DNA of 64,000 nucleotides from Sinohyriopsis cumingii (GCA_028554795.2 CM068827.1:138886493-138950492), one strand, 5' to 3'. Counted from the first letter of the stretch, positions 39,121 to 50,612 are shown. Numbers and translations are program-made. The notes: generated by a model from the sequence alone, not told the origin.

Positions 39121-41460
39121 AGCCCTTTTTGAGGCGTATTGTACAGCACATGATAAAATCAGTTTGGCTCTTAAATGCTAATTCGAGCATTCGACAGCCA
39201 AACAAGGCCGATGATCTTGAAGTTGTGTGGAGGAACGTTAAAGAAAGGCTGTGGAGTGCGATGTTTGCTCCGACAATAGAAGTTGATCGACATAAACTGT
39301 CCATTTTATACCACTGGTCTACAACCAAAATGCTTCCGAAATAAATGTAGTTAAACTTTGCTAATTCTGGGTCACTGAGGATAAAAATTATGCTTAAAAG
39401 TGTTCATTGGCTCTAGTTTTATAGATATGATACTGGATCAGTATATACGACGCTTGACTTGGGAATGGCGGAGGATAAGTGAGTTATAAAGGGAAGGGAT
39501 CTCAATTTAAACCAGAAATGACTAAAATACATCTTTGTCTGGATGCATGAATAAATCTATGACTGGGTTTAGACAGTACTTGCTTTTTAGGCAAAACAAT
39601 GAATGATACATTCTGAAGCTGCTATTGTCTCATACATGATATGCATTGCATCATGTTATTCCTAGAAGTCATGGATGATGCAATCATAACTAAGCTTACA
39701 TTACTCTGCTGAACAAATTGCCCTATATCAGCTCTAGAAATCATTTAGTATTATGTTCTCTTAGTTGTCAGTGTTTGATTTTGCAAAGGGACACATTTCT
39801 TTTAGCCAAATTGAACAGAGATGCCTCATACTTGTGTGAACAATGCGAAAAACGTTTGCAATGTTTGTGGTGGAATGCATTTTGCATCACAAAAGTGCAG
39901 CATAGTATGACCACTGTGGTTTAGAAAGCCTATCACCTTTATTTTGGCTGCAAAATTAGAGATCAGGACAAGAGGTGTGCCCCAAACATATGCTGTAACA
40001 TATGTTACAAATCTTCGCCAGTGGTTGAACAAGAAAAGGAAATCAATGCCGTTTGCAGTGTACGTGATTTGGAGACAGCCAACAAATCATATCAGCAATT
40101 GTTACGTCTGCATGATGCCTCCAGTTCGGAAAGTTGCGTCAAAGAAGAAAAAGTGGACTGTGCATTATCCAAAAATTACATTAGCTAAACGCCCAGTACA
40201 AAACGTAGAAGGACTGCCGGTTCTTGATGCACTAGAATCATTCTCTCTTGAGTCAGACGAAGAAGAGGAAGAGGATAAAACTTCTAGTCCTGAACCATCA
40301 GTGTCACATGACCCATATTTTCTTCCATTATCCTCCTCTGAACCACACCTCATAACACAAGATGAACTGAATGACCTCGTCATGGAATTTGGAACTATCC
40401 AAGAGTAAGGCAGAGCTGGTTGGCTCGAGACGACAGCATTGCAATCTCCAGGCAGGTGATGTTAGGATTTCCATGTTCCGTGACCTTCAAAAATATCTTG
40501 TCCCATTTTTCCTTATGGAAGGTGATCTTGTAACCTGCAACAACATCGATAGTGTTATGGCAGCGTTCACCATCGTTCATGATCCAAATGAGTGAAGACT
40601 GTTCATTGATTTATCGAAGACGAGTCTTAAATCTATTTTTGCTGCATAATGACACTGTTTTGCGATCAATTCCAGCTGGTCATGCAGTCCATATGAAAGA
40701 AACATATGAAAACATGAAACAACCTTTGAGTTGCATAAACTATTACCAACATCACTGGCAGCTTTGTGACTATTTGAAGGTTCTTGCTCTTTTTCTTGGT
40801 CTGCAGACTGGATACACAAAGTACTACTGTTTTCTCTGCGAATGGGATAGTCCTGTGAGAGATTCCTACTACATCAAGAGAGCTTGGCCACTCTGACATT
40901 CATCTGATCCTGGGGAAAAAAGAGTTTAGCATTCACCACTTGCTGAATCAAAGGAGAATTTGTTACCACCATTGCACATCAATCTGGGTCTGATGAAGAA
41001 CTTTGTCAAGGCCATGGACTAAACACAAACAGCTTTCAAGTACCCTGTGGAAAATCTCCAAGGTTAGGTGAAGCTAAGATAAAGGAAGGTGTCTTTGTTG
41101 GTCCTCAGATTCGTGATCTTCTTCGAGATGATGCATTTGACTATGCACTGCGTGGCAAGGAAAAGATGGGATGGAAAACCTTCCAGTTAGTGGCTACAGA
41201 TTTTCTCGGAAACAACAAGGCAGACAACTACAGGGAGTTGCCTTGGTTGCAACATGTCACTAAAGTTACATTTTTGCACTCTCGTCTAGATACTTTTCCA
41301 TCGAACTGCGAAGCAGTCTCCGACGAGCACGGCGAACGAGTTCACCAGTACATTGCAACAATAGAGAAACACTACCAGGACAAATGGAGCCCACCAATGC
41401 TTGCAGACTATTGCTGGACAGTGACAAGAGCTGCTCCATTTAATGAATACAGTAGATAAG
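39121..41460 (+). pseudogene. Decayed transposon-type gene of a multicopy invertebrate family
   Basis: Plus-strand fragments in changing frames belong to one gene: NKKRKSMPFAVYVIWRQPTN and an acidic segment SLESDEEEEED (39944-40408); AVHMKETYENMKQPLS (~40690) with LKVLALFLGLQTGYTKYYCF and LCEWDS; LMKNFVKAMD (~40990); VGPQIRDLLR; then AVSDEHGERVHQYIATIEKH with WSPPMLADYCW (41166-41459). I recall this set as a repeated gene in arthropod and mollusc genomes, often called uncharacterised; I cannot name its transposase class. Several stops and shifts mean it is dead. A SINE sits directly behind it, and E2 begins 220 bases further on. Confidence 0.65.
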
Positions 41461-41490
41461 CCAAAAAGCACCGAGTAGACACTTCTTGCT

Positions 41491-41640
41491 GTTGTAGGGT
41501 TTAACGCCATACTGGCAAGCTTTTTCATATACCCACATTGGCCGAATCCGAGACTCGAACCTACGCAGACAGAGGTGAGATGGCAGTGATCCGTAACGGA
41601 TACGGAGAGCGCTTTAGACCACTCGGTCACTCGGGGCCCC
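41491..41640 (-). mobile_element. tRNA-derived SINE, inverted copy with target duplication
   Basis: Reverse complement of the 4093 family: head GGGGCCCCGAGTGACCGAGT, B box GGTTCGAGTCTCGG, ending GGCGTTAAACCCTACAAC. Flanked by CCGAGTAGACACT (41471-41483) and CCGAGTAAACACT (41641-41653), a 13-base target duplication with one change. The body is shortened (central tail segment missing). Confidence 0.85.
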
Positions 41641-41672
41641 CCGAGTAAACACTGAAAAAGGACTAAACTATG

Positions 41673-41679
41673 TACTTAT
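41673..41679. repeat. E2 target-site duplication, left copy
   Basis: TACTTAT before the terminus AGCAGCAG; the same TACTTAT(A) follows the right terminus at 57062-57068. Length 6-8 depending on how the flanking A is assigned. Confidence 0.75.
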
Positions 41680-41883
41680 AGCAGCAGTGAGGGCGAACAG
41701 ACCAGGTTATTTTCCACATTTGAAGGCTCCTACGAAATAATTATTTTTAGAAACCTTTATTTTCAAAATTAAAAGCTGCTACGGGGTGTTATTTTTGATC
41801 GAGCTGACCTATGTGACATACATAGGTACTCACCCTCACTGCTGCTGTACATGAGCAAAAAATTTAAAATATTTGGTCGAGAC
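41680..41883 (+). repeat. E2 left terminal inverted repeat
   Basis: Matches the reverse complement of 56859-57061 with scattered mismatches. The outer end AGCAGCAGTGAGGG recurs inverted near the inner end (CCCTCACTGCTGCT, about 41832-41846), the same design as E1 though the sequences differ beyond the AGCAGCAG tip. Confidence 0.9.
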
Positions 41884-41935
41884 TAACTTGTAATTTTTTT
41901 TATTATTATAAATTGAAATTATTAGTATATAAATA

Positions 41936-43218
41936 ATGGCGTGTATCGGAGAACCACATTCTGCCAGATTAGCGCGAGAACGATTAGCAGCAATAAAAAA
42001 ATATATTCCTGTGGAAGAATCTGTTAAAAGAAAAATACAAGCAGTTGAAGATGCAAAACTAGGATTTAGGGAGTCAACTGGGTTATTATTTGAACCAATA
42101 ACTTCAACCACAGAAAAAATCCTACTCGGAGATGTTGAAGATCCTGATGTGAAAAAGGGGTATTCTTCCGGTGTTAAAACAAATTGAAGAACAGACTCGA
42201 CCTCAAGCTCAAGCTCAAGCTCAACTTCAGGATCAAGATATAATTGAGAAAGATGGTGATAAAGAACCACAAATTGCAGCTAATTGGGCTTTAGTCAATA
42301 AATTTGACCCTATTGCTGTTAATCAAATAAAATCAATCGAGAATTTGCTGATTTAGTTAAATTTACTCATGATAATTATTATTACAGAGATAGATATTTA
42401 AAACCGGAATATAGTAATATTAATCCAGAAAATTGGTTAAAATGGATATTTCGTATCAATTCCAATAAACCTCAGGCGAAGGGACCTGATTTTGAAGTTT
42501 TTAAAGATACATACGTTAATAATGTTCAATCACTACAGAAACAACAATTTCCACAACCTCCACCACGACCTCCTAGACAACTTTCACCACCACGTTCTCC
42601 ATCACCTGATCAACCTTCTCCGCCACCTTCTCTACAAAGACGTCCTAAACGACCTTCTTTACAAAAACCTTATTCTTCTCTATCATCTTCTCCACGAAAA
42701 CCTCTACCACCCTCTTCACAAAGACCTTTTCCACCTCCTCCATCACCTCCTGAATTATATTATCCACTTACTAGACCACCTTCTAGACAACCTTCTTCAC
42801 CACCTTCTTCACCACGCTTTAAACAACGCTCTAGACGACCTCCTTCACAACCTTCCTCACAAAAACCTCCTAGACAACACCCTGTAGAACATATTTTTCC
42901 ACAAAAAATTCCACCACCTTTTCCACGAAGACCTTTCCACCACCTCCTAGACAATCTTCTCCACCACCTTTTCAGCAGCGCGCTGAAGATGAACCACCTA
43001 TTACCGGTAGCGGTTATAATTCTATTTGCCCAGATAGTGTTGTTAACGACGTATCTCGGCTGGAAGTTCTTATTGGCGGAAAGCGAGCTGGAAATAATTC
43101 ACCAGAAATAATTAACGAAGCAACTGACATTTGTCAGCGATTATTTAGCGGTGGTATCGTGGATGTTCACGTTTATAGAAATCTCGTCGATGAAATCGTT
43201 GACGATCATAGCGATTAG
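41936..43218 (+). pseudogene. P344 homologue of E2 with proline-rich expansion, frameshifted
   Basis: It starts MACIGEPHSARLARERLAAI, matching E1 P344. The frame breaks near 42170 and again near 42350 and 42930, then resumes to the conserved C-terminus VSRLEVLIGGKRAGNNSPEI and stops at 43218. The middle (about 42545-42985) encodes a long Pro/Ser/Arg-rich run. ITGSG before the C-terminal domain fits the adenain consensus IxGx|G. Probably non-functional as assembled. Confidence 0.75.
42545..42985. repeat. CCACCT/CCTTCT-rich cryptic repeat inside E2 P344
   Basis: Degenerate CCACCTTCTCC-type units coding Pro, Ser and Arg in the P344 frame. Other frames are open by composition only. Confidence 0.75.
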
Positions 43219-43246
43219 TTGTTAAATAAATAATTAATTAAATAAA

Positions 43247-43732
43247 ATGATCGTTCACAAACATCATCGTAGACCTGCGCAAGTTCGAGTAGTAAATGCT
43301 CGGTTGCCCATGTACAGATTTACTCACGGAAACGGACTTTGTGACGTTGTTAAAGGATTAGTTACAAGAATAGCTCCTAAAGCTGGATCTGTTGCAAAAC
43401 AATTATCAATGAAAGCTATGGGTTTTGTTCGTGATAAAGCCGCCGCTGCTGCTAGTGATATTGCTAGCAAAGTTTTTGGCACCGTCAAGGACAGAATATT
43501 AAATTTAATACGCAGAAAAAAACAACCGGTTGAATTACCTAGCACCGCTGTGATGCCTAGCGACGTCAGTAAAATAATAAATGGCGCGGCAAATCAAAAA
43601 CTAACAGAATTAACAAATCAGGAAGTTAATAAATTAACAAATCAGGAAGTTAATAAATTAACGGATCGAGAAATTGATCAAATAATAAATATTAGCGCGA
43701 TACCAGGAAGTGGTCTTCGTTTTAGAAGATAA
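43247..43732 (+). CDS. P152 homologue of E2
   Basis: 161 residues, intact. The N-terminus HRRPAQVRVVNARLPMY and the block VVKGLVTRIAPKAGSVAKQL align with E1. Near the C-terminus LTNQEVNK occurs twice in tandem, followed by LTDREIDQ. It ends IPGSGLRFRR, where IPGS|G fits the adenovirus-protease consensus. Conservation against a decaying background supports a real structural gene. Confidence 0.8.
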   Translation: MIVHKHHRRPAQVRVVNARLPMYRFTHGNGLCDVVKGLVTRIAPKAGSVAKQLSMKAMGFVRDKAAAAASDIASKVFGTVKDRILNLIRRKKQPVELPSTAVMPSDVSKIINGAANQKLTELTNQEVNKLTNQEVNKLTDREIDQIINISAIPGSGLRFRR

Positions 43733-43745
43733 TCTTTATTATAAA

Positions 43746-45191
43746 ATGTTTGCGCGGACATCTAACGAAGCATTTGACATGGATGAACCTATAAGCAAAG
43801 ATACCTCAGAACATGATTATCAGTATCACTCATATGACGCAGTAACACCAAACAGTACCAATCGAGTTGAAGTTCAAGTTCATGATACAACCAGATATTT
43901 TCTTCCATCTGAGGCGTTTATCGAGATTGTTGGTGAAATTATAAAAACTGATAATACCGCTTATCCAGATAATTTCAAAGTAGGATTTGTAAATAATGGT
44001 ATTATGGCGTTATTTAGCAGCGCCAAATATATGGTTAATGGAAGAGAAATTGAATCAATTAACGATAATATTGATATTGCTACGACAATTATAGGCCTAG
44101 CTAGGTACTCAGATGATTTTACCAGATCAGCTGGTCCAAGTATGATGTTTACCAAGGATAATTCTGATGTGGCTGAAAATGTACAATTTCATAATGTACA
44201 GTTAGCTGCAACTGCTGCCGCTGATCAAGCACCCGGAACAATAACTAAACCGACTGCTGCGTTTTCCGTTGCAAAAGCTAATTCTGGTTTTAATCTAGGT
44301 TTTGCTACACGCTGCGTCATGTTAAAAAATTCTCTTAGAAGATTCTCATGTGCAATTCCATTATCACATATTTTTGGATTTTGTAGAAATTTTAGGAAAG
44401 CAATTTTTGGAGCCAAACACACAATTGTTTTTAATCGAAAAGGTGATAGTAACGATGCCATCTGGCGAGAAGGTGCTGTTAATCCAGATGGTACTGCTAA
44501 TGCCGCTGCTGATGCTGCTAATAACGGCAATGTGGTATTAACTAAACTTACCTTGTGGATGCCAGCAATAACCCCATCAATATCTGAAGAAGGTAAATTA
44601 CTTTCTTTCATGGATCAGTGTGGTAAATCAGTAATGTCGTGGTTAACAACAACCACCGAAAGTGTCACTAATGATGTTCGTGATTTTACTTGGCATATGG
44701 CATCACAACAAGGTGTTTCTGCACCTAGACACATCTTTGTTGTTCTTCAAAGGACTGATCGATTTGGTGATCAACGAAAAAGTCATATGATATTTGATAA
44801 TTTTAACGCCAGCGAAATATCGTTGCGAATAAATGGACAACAGGATCCATCTGAAGAAATATCAATAGATTTTGAAAATTATTCAGTAGCACGTGCATAT
44901 CATCGATTATTAAGTTTTATGGGTCGAGATCAAAATATTGAGACTGGATTACAGGTATCACAGTTAGATTTCATGAGTTATTATCCTATCTATTATTTTT
45001 CACTAGAACATCTCGATTTAGTAAAACAATCTGTCGTTGATATACATTTTAAAGCAAGACTAACTCCACCGGGTGGTGGGATTAAATACAAGGCAACCGC
45101 GGTTATACTTAGCGATAGAACTATGATTCTTGAAAGTATCAGCGGTCGAATGAGAGTCATTGACGCGCCGGTAGAAAAAAATGTAATCTAA
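43746..45191 (+). CDS. Major capsid protein of E2
   Basis: 481 residues from ATG 43746, intact. It aligns with the E1 capsid throughout: VGFVNNGIMALFSSAKYMV, SHIFGFCRNFRKAIFGAKHT then SNDAIWR, and YPIYYFSLEHLDLVKQSVVD. Two short Ala-rich insertions (near 44200-44280 and 44490-44530) lengthen it relative to E1, probably in surface loops (inference). It is the best preserved E2 gene. Confidence 0.82.
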   Translation: MFARTSNEAFDMDEPISKDTSEHDYQYHSYDAVTPNSTNRVEVQVHDTTRYFLPSEAFIEIVGEIIKTDNTAYPDNFKVGFVNNGIMALFSSAKYMVNGREIESINDNIDIATTIIGLARYSDDFTRSAGPSMMFTKDNSDVAENVQFHNVQLAATAAADQAPGTITKPTAAFSVAKANSGFNLGFATRCVMLKNSLRRFSCAIPLSHIFGFCRNFRKAIFGAKHTIVFNRKGDSNDAIWREGAVNPDGTANAAADAANNGNVVLTKLTLWMPAITPSISEEGKLLSFMDQCGKSVMSWLTTTTESVTNDVRDFTWHMASQQGVSAPRHIFVVLQRTDRFGDQRKSHMIFDNFNASEISLRINGQQDPSEEISIDFENYSVARAYHRLLSFMGRDQNIETGLQVSQLDFMSYYPIYYFSLEHLDLVKQSVVDIHFKARLTPPGGGIKYKATAVILSDRTMILESISGRMRVIDAPVEKNVI

Positions 45192-45218
45192 ATTTAAATC
45201 AATCGTATAATTATAAAA

Positions 45219-45759
45219 ATGCATTACGATCATAACGTATGACTCTGAATCCGGGTCAGATAAAAAAAAACTCCAATCAAATATAACAAAAACATGCGGG
45301 GTAAAATTATCGTTAAAAAATGTTCAAATTCAAGGTGGACCAAATAAATTATCGTTAACAAAAACTCAGCATAAACATTTTACTAAATCTAAATCGTCAA
45401 ATACTGGCGTCCAGTTTAATCTCAGTCCGAGCGCCATCAAAGATATGGTTAAAGTTGGCGGATTTTTCCCACTTTTAGGTTTATTACCGGCGTTAATTGC
45501 GAAAGTAGCTGCTGCTGCTCCGATAATAGCGGCAAAAGCTATTCCTTTATTAGCAGCAAAGGCTCCGTTAATAGCAAAAGGTGCGCTAATGGGTGCTGCC
45601 GGATACGCGGGTAGCAAAGTAGCAGAAAAAATAACCGGGGGAAGATACGGTAAGAAAGAAAGGTCGCGTTCTGAGGTTACCAGGAACATATCTACGACAC
45701 GGAAAAGGTCTTTGGCTACCAGGAACGTATCCAAGAGCTCGTCAAATATCACACCGATG
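45219..45759 (+). pseudogene. Core-like protein of E2, N-terminal frameshift
   Basis: It starts MHYDHNV like E1's MSYSHVNV but hits a stop after seven codons. The matching frame resumes at once (TLNPGQIKK, GGPNKLSLTKTQHKHF) and runs through the Ala-rich hydrophobic segment and the basic tail. KITGGRYGKK contains ITGG|R, which fits the type-I adenain consensus (M/I/L)xGG|x. In E2 no stop separates this frame from the protease. Confidence 0.65.
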
Positions 45760-46179
45760 TCAAATTTTGATTTATCTAACGAGGGTAAAAATAAAAAAAT
45801 AAAATTCTTCAGAGGTGTATTTATGCGAGATCAATTACCGGCTCAACCAAATCTTAACGAAACGGGAATTATAAATCTCGATGACAGTGTTGGTCCAGGA
45901 ACACACTGGGTTGCTTACGCGAAAAATCCGCGTGAAATTATTTACTTTGATTCATATGGGTTAGCGCCACCGAAAGAATTTCTAAGTTATGCAAGACTGT
46001 TAAAAATTCCAATTTGGTATTCAACGTTACCAATGCAGACATTAACTGATCCACCGATATGTGGTAGTGAAGCAATTAATGTTCTTGATGAAATATCAAA
46101 GTCGTCCAAACCGTACCATAAAGTTGTACTTGATTACACGTCTGATAAATTAAATCAATCACGATTAAATAATGGTTGA
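45757..46179 (+). CDS. Adenain-type protease of E2
   Basis: About 140 residues from the internal Met at 45757, equivalent to E1's start region; the frame is open further upstream into the core-like protein, so a fusion is possible. Catalytic residues kept: His in GTHWVAYA, Asp in YFDSYGLAPP, Gln in STLPMQ, Cys in DPPICG. The stop overlaps the ATG of the first fibre gene (ATGGTTGA). Confidence 0.85.
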   Translation: MSNFDLSNEGKNKKIKFFRGVFMRDQLPAQPNLNETGIINLDDSVGPGTHWVAYAKNPREIIYFDSYGLAPPKEFLSYARLLKIPIWYSTLPMQTLTDPPICGSEAINVLDEISKSSKPYHKVVLDYTSDKLNQSRLNNG

Positions 46180-47086
46180 TATTTATGGAAGATCTCTAAT
46201 ATCGCGATTGTCAAAAAAGGACCAATTGACGTCGATTTATCTAAATATGCAACAAAAGACGACCTTAATAATTTATTAGCGATATCAAAAATAGATCCTG
46301 TTGAGGTTGTTATTTTTCAGGATCAGCATGGAAAATTACAAGCAAGTAATATTAAATTAACTTATATAATTCGAGGAATTGAGTATAACGCACACGTGAG
46401 TGATTTACAAAAGCTCAAGAAGAAATTAATGAGATTAACGAAAGAGCTAACCAGGTTAACAGAGACGCCGTTAAAGTTGTCAAAGATACCGCTGATGCTA
46501 TCAAAAATATTAATGAATCTATCAGGCAGATTAATCAGGTAGCTGTCGAAACCAGCTCGGTAACTAACGTAGCTATTAGGCGAGTTGATGAAGCAGCCGC
46601 TGAAACAAACAGAAAAATATCCGAAATTAACAGAAAAATTACTTGCATCGAAGCGAGTATTGAAACATTAAATGGATTTGAAGCGATGTTACCCCAAGTT
46701 ATCGCGAAAACTAGTTTTATTAAGTTTCCGCTTGCAATAACACCGTCACAGGTCGATAATATGATATTTATTACGGCAACAGGATCAGCAACATGGACAC
46801 CAGAAAATAGCACTTTCAAATACACAGCAACAGTTACTGGCGTGTATCGGTTATATATATTCTCCAAAGCGAGATTTAGAATGATAACTAAAGAATACGA
46901 CTGGCGGCATCCCACCGATAGATTTCTTGGTTTTTTTAAACTATTTTGGTGAATAAAAATGCCACCGAAATATTTACGCTAGAACCTTTTGTTCCTGAGC
47001 GAGAAAAAGAAAAATACATAGCACCGACACCGTATTGGTGGTGCATGGAATTTATCACTGAGACACCCAAATTATTCACGTTGTAA
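46172..47086 (+). pseudogene. Fibre gene A of E2, frameshifted
   Basis: It starts MVDIYGR, then the frame shifts within 30 bases. The matching frames contain DLSKYATKDDLNNLLA, a helical repeat-rich stalk (46400-46680) and the beta-rich head ATVTGVYRLYIFSKARFRMI. A second shift near 46945 precedes the ending YWWCMEFITETPKLF. It lacks the phage-type TMTGELSMSG motif of E1. Confidence 0.7.
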
Positions 47087-47112
47087 TAAATTAAATCAAC
47101 CGCGATTAAATA

Positions 47113-47867
47113 ATGGTTGATATTTATGGAAGATCTTTATCAAGAGCACCAAAAAAAGGACCAGTTGACGTCGATTTATCTAAATATGCAACAAAAGACG
47201 ACCTTAATAATTTATTAATTTTTCCAGGAATAGATCCGGACGAGGTTGTTATTTTTCAGGATCAATGTGGAAAATTAAAAACAAGTAATGTCAAATTAGC
47301 TGATGTAATTCAACGAACCGAATATAACACCCACGTGAATAATTTTGCTAACCTTCAAAGAACTATCAAAGATAACATGGATTCAAAGGTTGATGAAGTA
47401 AAATATAATGCAGATATTACTAACATTAACACAAAAATCGCCGCCATCAAAGCTATCGTTGACCTATTTGAGGGTGTTGGAAGACAACTCCCAGAAATTA
47501 TCAGAAAAACTAACTTTATGAATATCCCACCAACAAGAACACCACAACAAGTTAATAATATAACATTTGTTATCGCAACCGGATCATCATCATGGACGAC
47601 AGAAAATAAAGGTTTTAAATACACAGAACAGTTACTGGCGTGTATCGGGTAAATGTTTTCTCGTCAACAAGATACAGAATTGTAACTAAAGAATATTACT
47701 GGAGACACGCCGCCGATAGGCTTTTCACATCACTAAATATTTTGCTAAATAAAGACGTCGAAGAAATATTTACACTAGAACCGCCAGAAAAATCTACAAC
47801 ACCGCCAACATCATATTGGTGGTGCATAGAATTTATCTCTGAGACGCCTCAATTATTCACTTATTAA
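47113..47867 (+). pseudogene. Fibre gene B of E2, one frameshift
   Basis: Same N-terminus as gene A (MVDIYGRSLSRAPKKGPVDV, DLSKYATKDDLNNLL) and the same head type ending YWWCIEFISETPQLFTY, but a shorter stalk. Open to about 47640, where a shift breaks the head. Tandem duplication of the attachment gene, with both copies now damaged. Confidence 0.7.
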
Positions 47868-47873
47868 AATATA

Positions 47874-48398
47874 ATGACCGCGTCCTAGTACAGATATAAT
47901 CAGGCGCGCACGTGGCAAGATTCGTTAAAACGTATCATAGATACGTACACGATAAAAATAAAAAAATATCAACGCCGATTAGTTATCATCGACGTCGTTG
48001 TTTATTCCGTATCAGCCGCTGTTGCTGGCGCTGGAATAATATTATCCGCGGTAACAATGATGGCGCCGGTCGCTGTTACAATTTGTGTTTGTGCAACTAC
48101 GACAGTTGCAGGTGTTCTTAATATTATTGCAAAAAAAATATCCTCGTGCACGAATGAAAAATTATCTTCGTATGTGCTTAAATTGCACATGGCAACGATC
48201 GCGTACACGAAATTATCATCGTTGCTGTCAGAAAGTCTCAACGACGGGAATATATCTGATTTTGAGTTCTCCGCGATGATAAAAATTTATAATCAAGCCG
48301 ATATTAAAGCTACGAATATTAATAATGTCGGAACTACAACAGATTGTGACAAATACAAACTCGCGCAGAACAACAATAATCTCGGCGAGCTCGACTAA
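47874..48398 (+). pseudogene. Two-TM protein of E2, single nonsense codon
   Basis: Aligned with E1's two-TM gene from MTAS. Codon 5 (47886-47888) is TAG where E1 has Gln; the rest is open, with both hydrophobic helices and the KISSC..EKL tail. It overlaps the penton-like start by 74 bases, as in E1 (98). Confidence 0.7.
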
Positions 48399-49733
48399 AC
48401 CAGAATTTAACATTAATTTTCCAATAGCAATCTCCGTCGACGAAATCGCGTTATCACAATTACGAGTTTATTATAGCTGGCCCAATATCAGGTCAAAATC
48501 ATTTGGCGGTTTATTATCAAATAATTCGCTTGTTTTCGCTAATAAAGACAAACCAGATGGTACCCCCGATTGGAACGTCGTTGGATTACCAACAGGTAGT
48601 TATCAAATCGATCAGATTAATGACGAATTATTATTTAGAATAAAAAAATATAACCGGAGATAAAGAACCCGGAATAAAAATAACCGCGCATGAACCAACA
48701 TTAACTTCAATTATCGAGTTAACCGCGCCGTATATCGTTGATATTTATGCTAGTTCAATCAGAACAGTTCTAGGTTGGCCCGTGATTAGACCACCAATTC
48801 CACCAACGCTGCCAGAACCTAAAAAATCTGATTATATCACGGACAAACAAGATTATCATGAGCTTAGAGAAAAATACGAACCTCCATTATCTGCCATGGC
48901 GGCGTCAACAAGCACCGATTTTATCTTCAGAAAAAAAGATGACATGGTGTGGTTTTTTATTCACAAAACTTGAGATATAATTCATTTGCGTGGTACATAT
49001 GAGCTTACTGATGTTAATGAATTATCAAAAATATATAATCAAGTACATAAATCACTACTGCAAAGTCTACGACAATATTTTCAGGAGTGTATTTTTAACG
49101 TATCAAGTTCATGTAGCGAGATTATCAAATACGTAGAAATGCTGAATAAGATCACATATGATATGAATTATATGAACGAGAAAATAATTCAAGCAACAAT
49201 TAATGATAAATCAGACAATAAACAAAGATTTTTAACCGTATATGAACAAACCGAAGCATCTTTGCCAAATTTTAGATTTCTCAGCTACAACGTGCCTGAG
49301 TTAAAAAAAAATCCGTCACTGACACCATCGATGAGTTATTTTCTCAATTAATCACCGCGTGGAGAAAAACATTACCGCCAGCATACCTGCTTGCGCATAA
49401 TAATAATCGAGAAGGACTTGGACGACATATTTCGCCAGATGTCGTAAATATAACAAACGTCGTCGCCGTTAATCTCCACGCTGACGTCGTCGAAAATAGT
49501 TATAGCGCAGACGCGTCAGTGTCAGATCAAGCTCAACAGGGATTTATTCTCTATTCGTTTTCACCAACAACCCCACCAGGATCTTTAATCGTGCAAGAAC
49601 CGATTAATCGATTTATCTGCGATGTTATAATCGATTGTTATCGAGAATTAATTTCAGATTGACCGATCAGGGAGGAAATTTACTTGATACGCGCTCAGAA
49701 ACGTTAAATATTAATTTATTAGTGAGATCTTGA
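48325..49733 (+). pseudogene. Penton/minor-capsid-like gene of E2, fragmented
   Basis: Starts MSELQQIVTNTNSRRTT and keeps VGLPTGSYQIDQINDELL. It is broken near 48655, 48973 and 49340, with matching pieces continuing to VVAVNLHADVVENSY, TPPGSLIVQEP and a final NINLLVRS. At least three frame breaks. Confidence 0.7.
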
Positions 49734-49755
49734 AGATCTTTGATCGAGGATCTTC
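49732..49755. terminator. Stem-loop GAAGATC...GATCTTC after the E2 capsid block
   Basis: Perfect 7-bp stem with a 10-base loop directly at the stop of the penton-like gene; possible 3'-end signal of the late block. Confidence 0.45.
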
Positions 49756-49831
49756 AACCCTTGCCACCGTAAAAAAATGACCAAAAAAGTAGATAAAAAA
49801 CGGCAAAAAATCATGTTTTTTTTTTTAATTT

Positions 49832-50173
49832 TCAAAATTTGGGAATATAAAAATTATACCTCATAAGGTAATTTCCGATGTTAAATACCATCGAAGTATG
49901 AAAATGAATTTTAGAATTCTTTGAGGCGATTTTAACATACTCAAATGCTTCAAGGAATTCTCGACGAAAAATAATAAAATTTCCTTGCAAAAATTTATTA
50001 ATTCGCCGTTGAAATTCATCATGAAACTCGTTGGCTATTTTAATTAACGAAAATGATGTTAGATCAGGTGAATCATCACCAATAATAGGTACAATAATAC
50101 CATCGCGAAACGTAAAAGTCATCATCTTGTAAAGCGGTAAAAGATAATGTTCACGGGTATTATCAACGATCAT
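49832..50173 (-). CDS. Unknown 113-residue ORF of E2
   Basis: Minus strand, ATG 50173, no counterpart in E1. It reads MMTFTFRDGIIVPIIGDD, LIKIANEFHDEFQRRINKFL and FHTSMVFNIGNYLMRYNFYI. No recognised motif. It occupies the place where E1 has its 95-residue gene on the other strand. Uncertain whether functional. Confidence 0.45.
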   Translation of the reverse strand: MIVDNTREHYLLPLYKMMTFTFRDGIIVPIIGDDSPDLTSFSLIKIANEFHDEFQRRINKFLQGNFIIFRREFLEAFEYVKIASKNSKIHFHTSMVFNIGNYLMRYNFYIPKF

Positions 50174-50256
50174 TTCTTCGTAAAATTAATTACGCGATAA
50201 TACATTTAACGCGGCTAAATCATTTACTGTGCACATTATTTATCAGCATAATTTAA

Positions 50257-50612
50257 TTAATTCTCAGAATTTACCATTTTTCTTAGTTGTCTCGCTCGAG
50301 TATTAATTACTTTTCTTGATTCGTATTCGTCAGATAATTCTGATCTGATCTTTTCGACGGCGCTAGATAATGCAACAAAATCCTTAATCTGTGATTCATT
50401 AACAGATGCCAGTGACTGATACATCGCTAATTGAATTTTCTTTATAAATTTATACTCAGCTGGTAGAACGTATCTACCTTCGTGTTTGTTTTGTGCGAGT
50501 GTATCAAAGTCCGCGACGATTTAATCAGTATCTAACTCGTCAGATAATTTTCTTTTTTCTTTTTTAATTCTTCGATTGCATCAATTACATAGTTGATATT
50601 TTCTTCGTTCAT
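50257..50612 (-). pseudogene. Homologue of the E1 138-residue helical protein, frameshifted
   Basis: Starts MNEENINYVIDAIEELKKKK; a shift in the A-rich stretch (~50550) breaks it. The later frame has LYQSLASVNESQIKDF-like and AVEKIRSELSDEYESRKVIN, matching E1. Confidence 0.6.

Noticed and set aside
42492..42887. 131-residue His/Leu-rich open frame
   Set aside because: It is an alternative frame of the proline-rich repeat of the P344 homologue.
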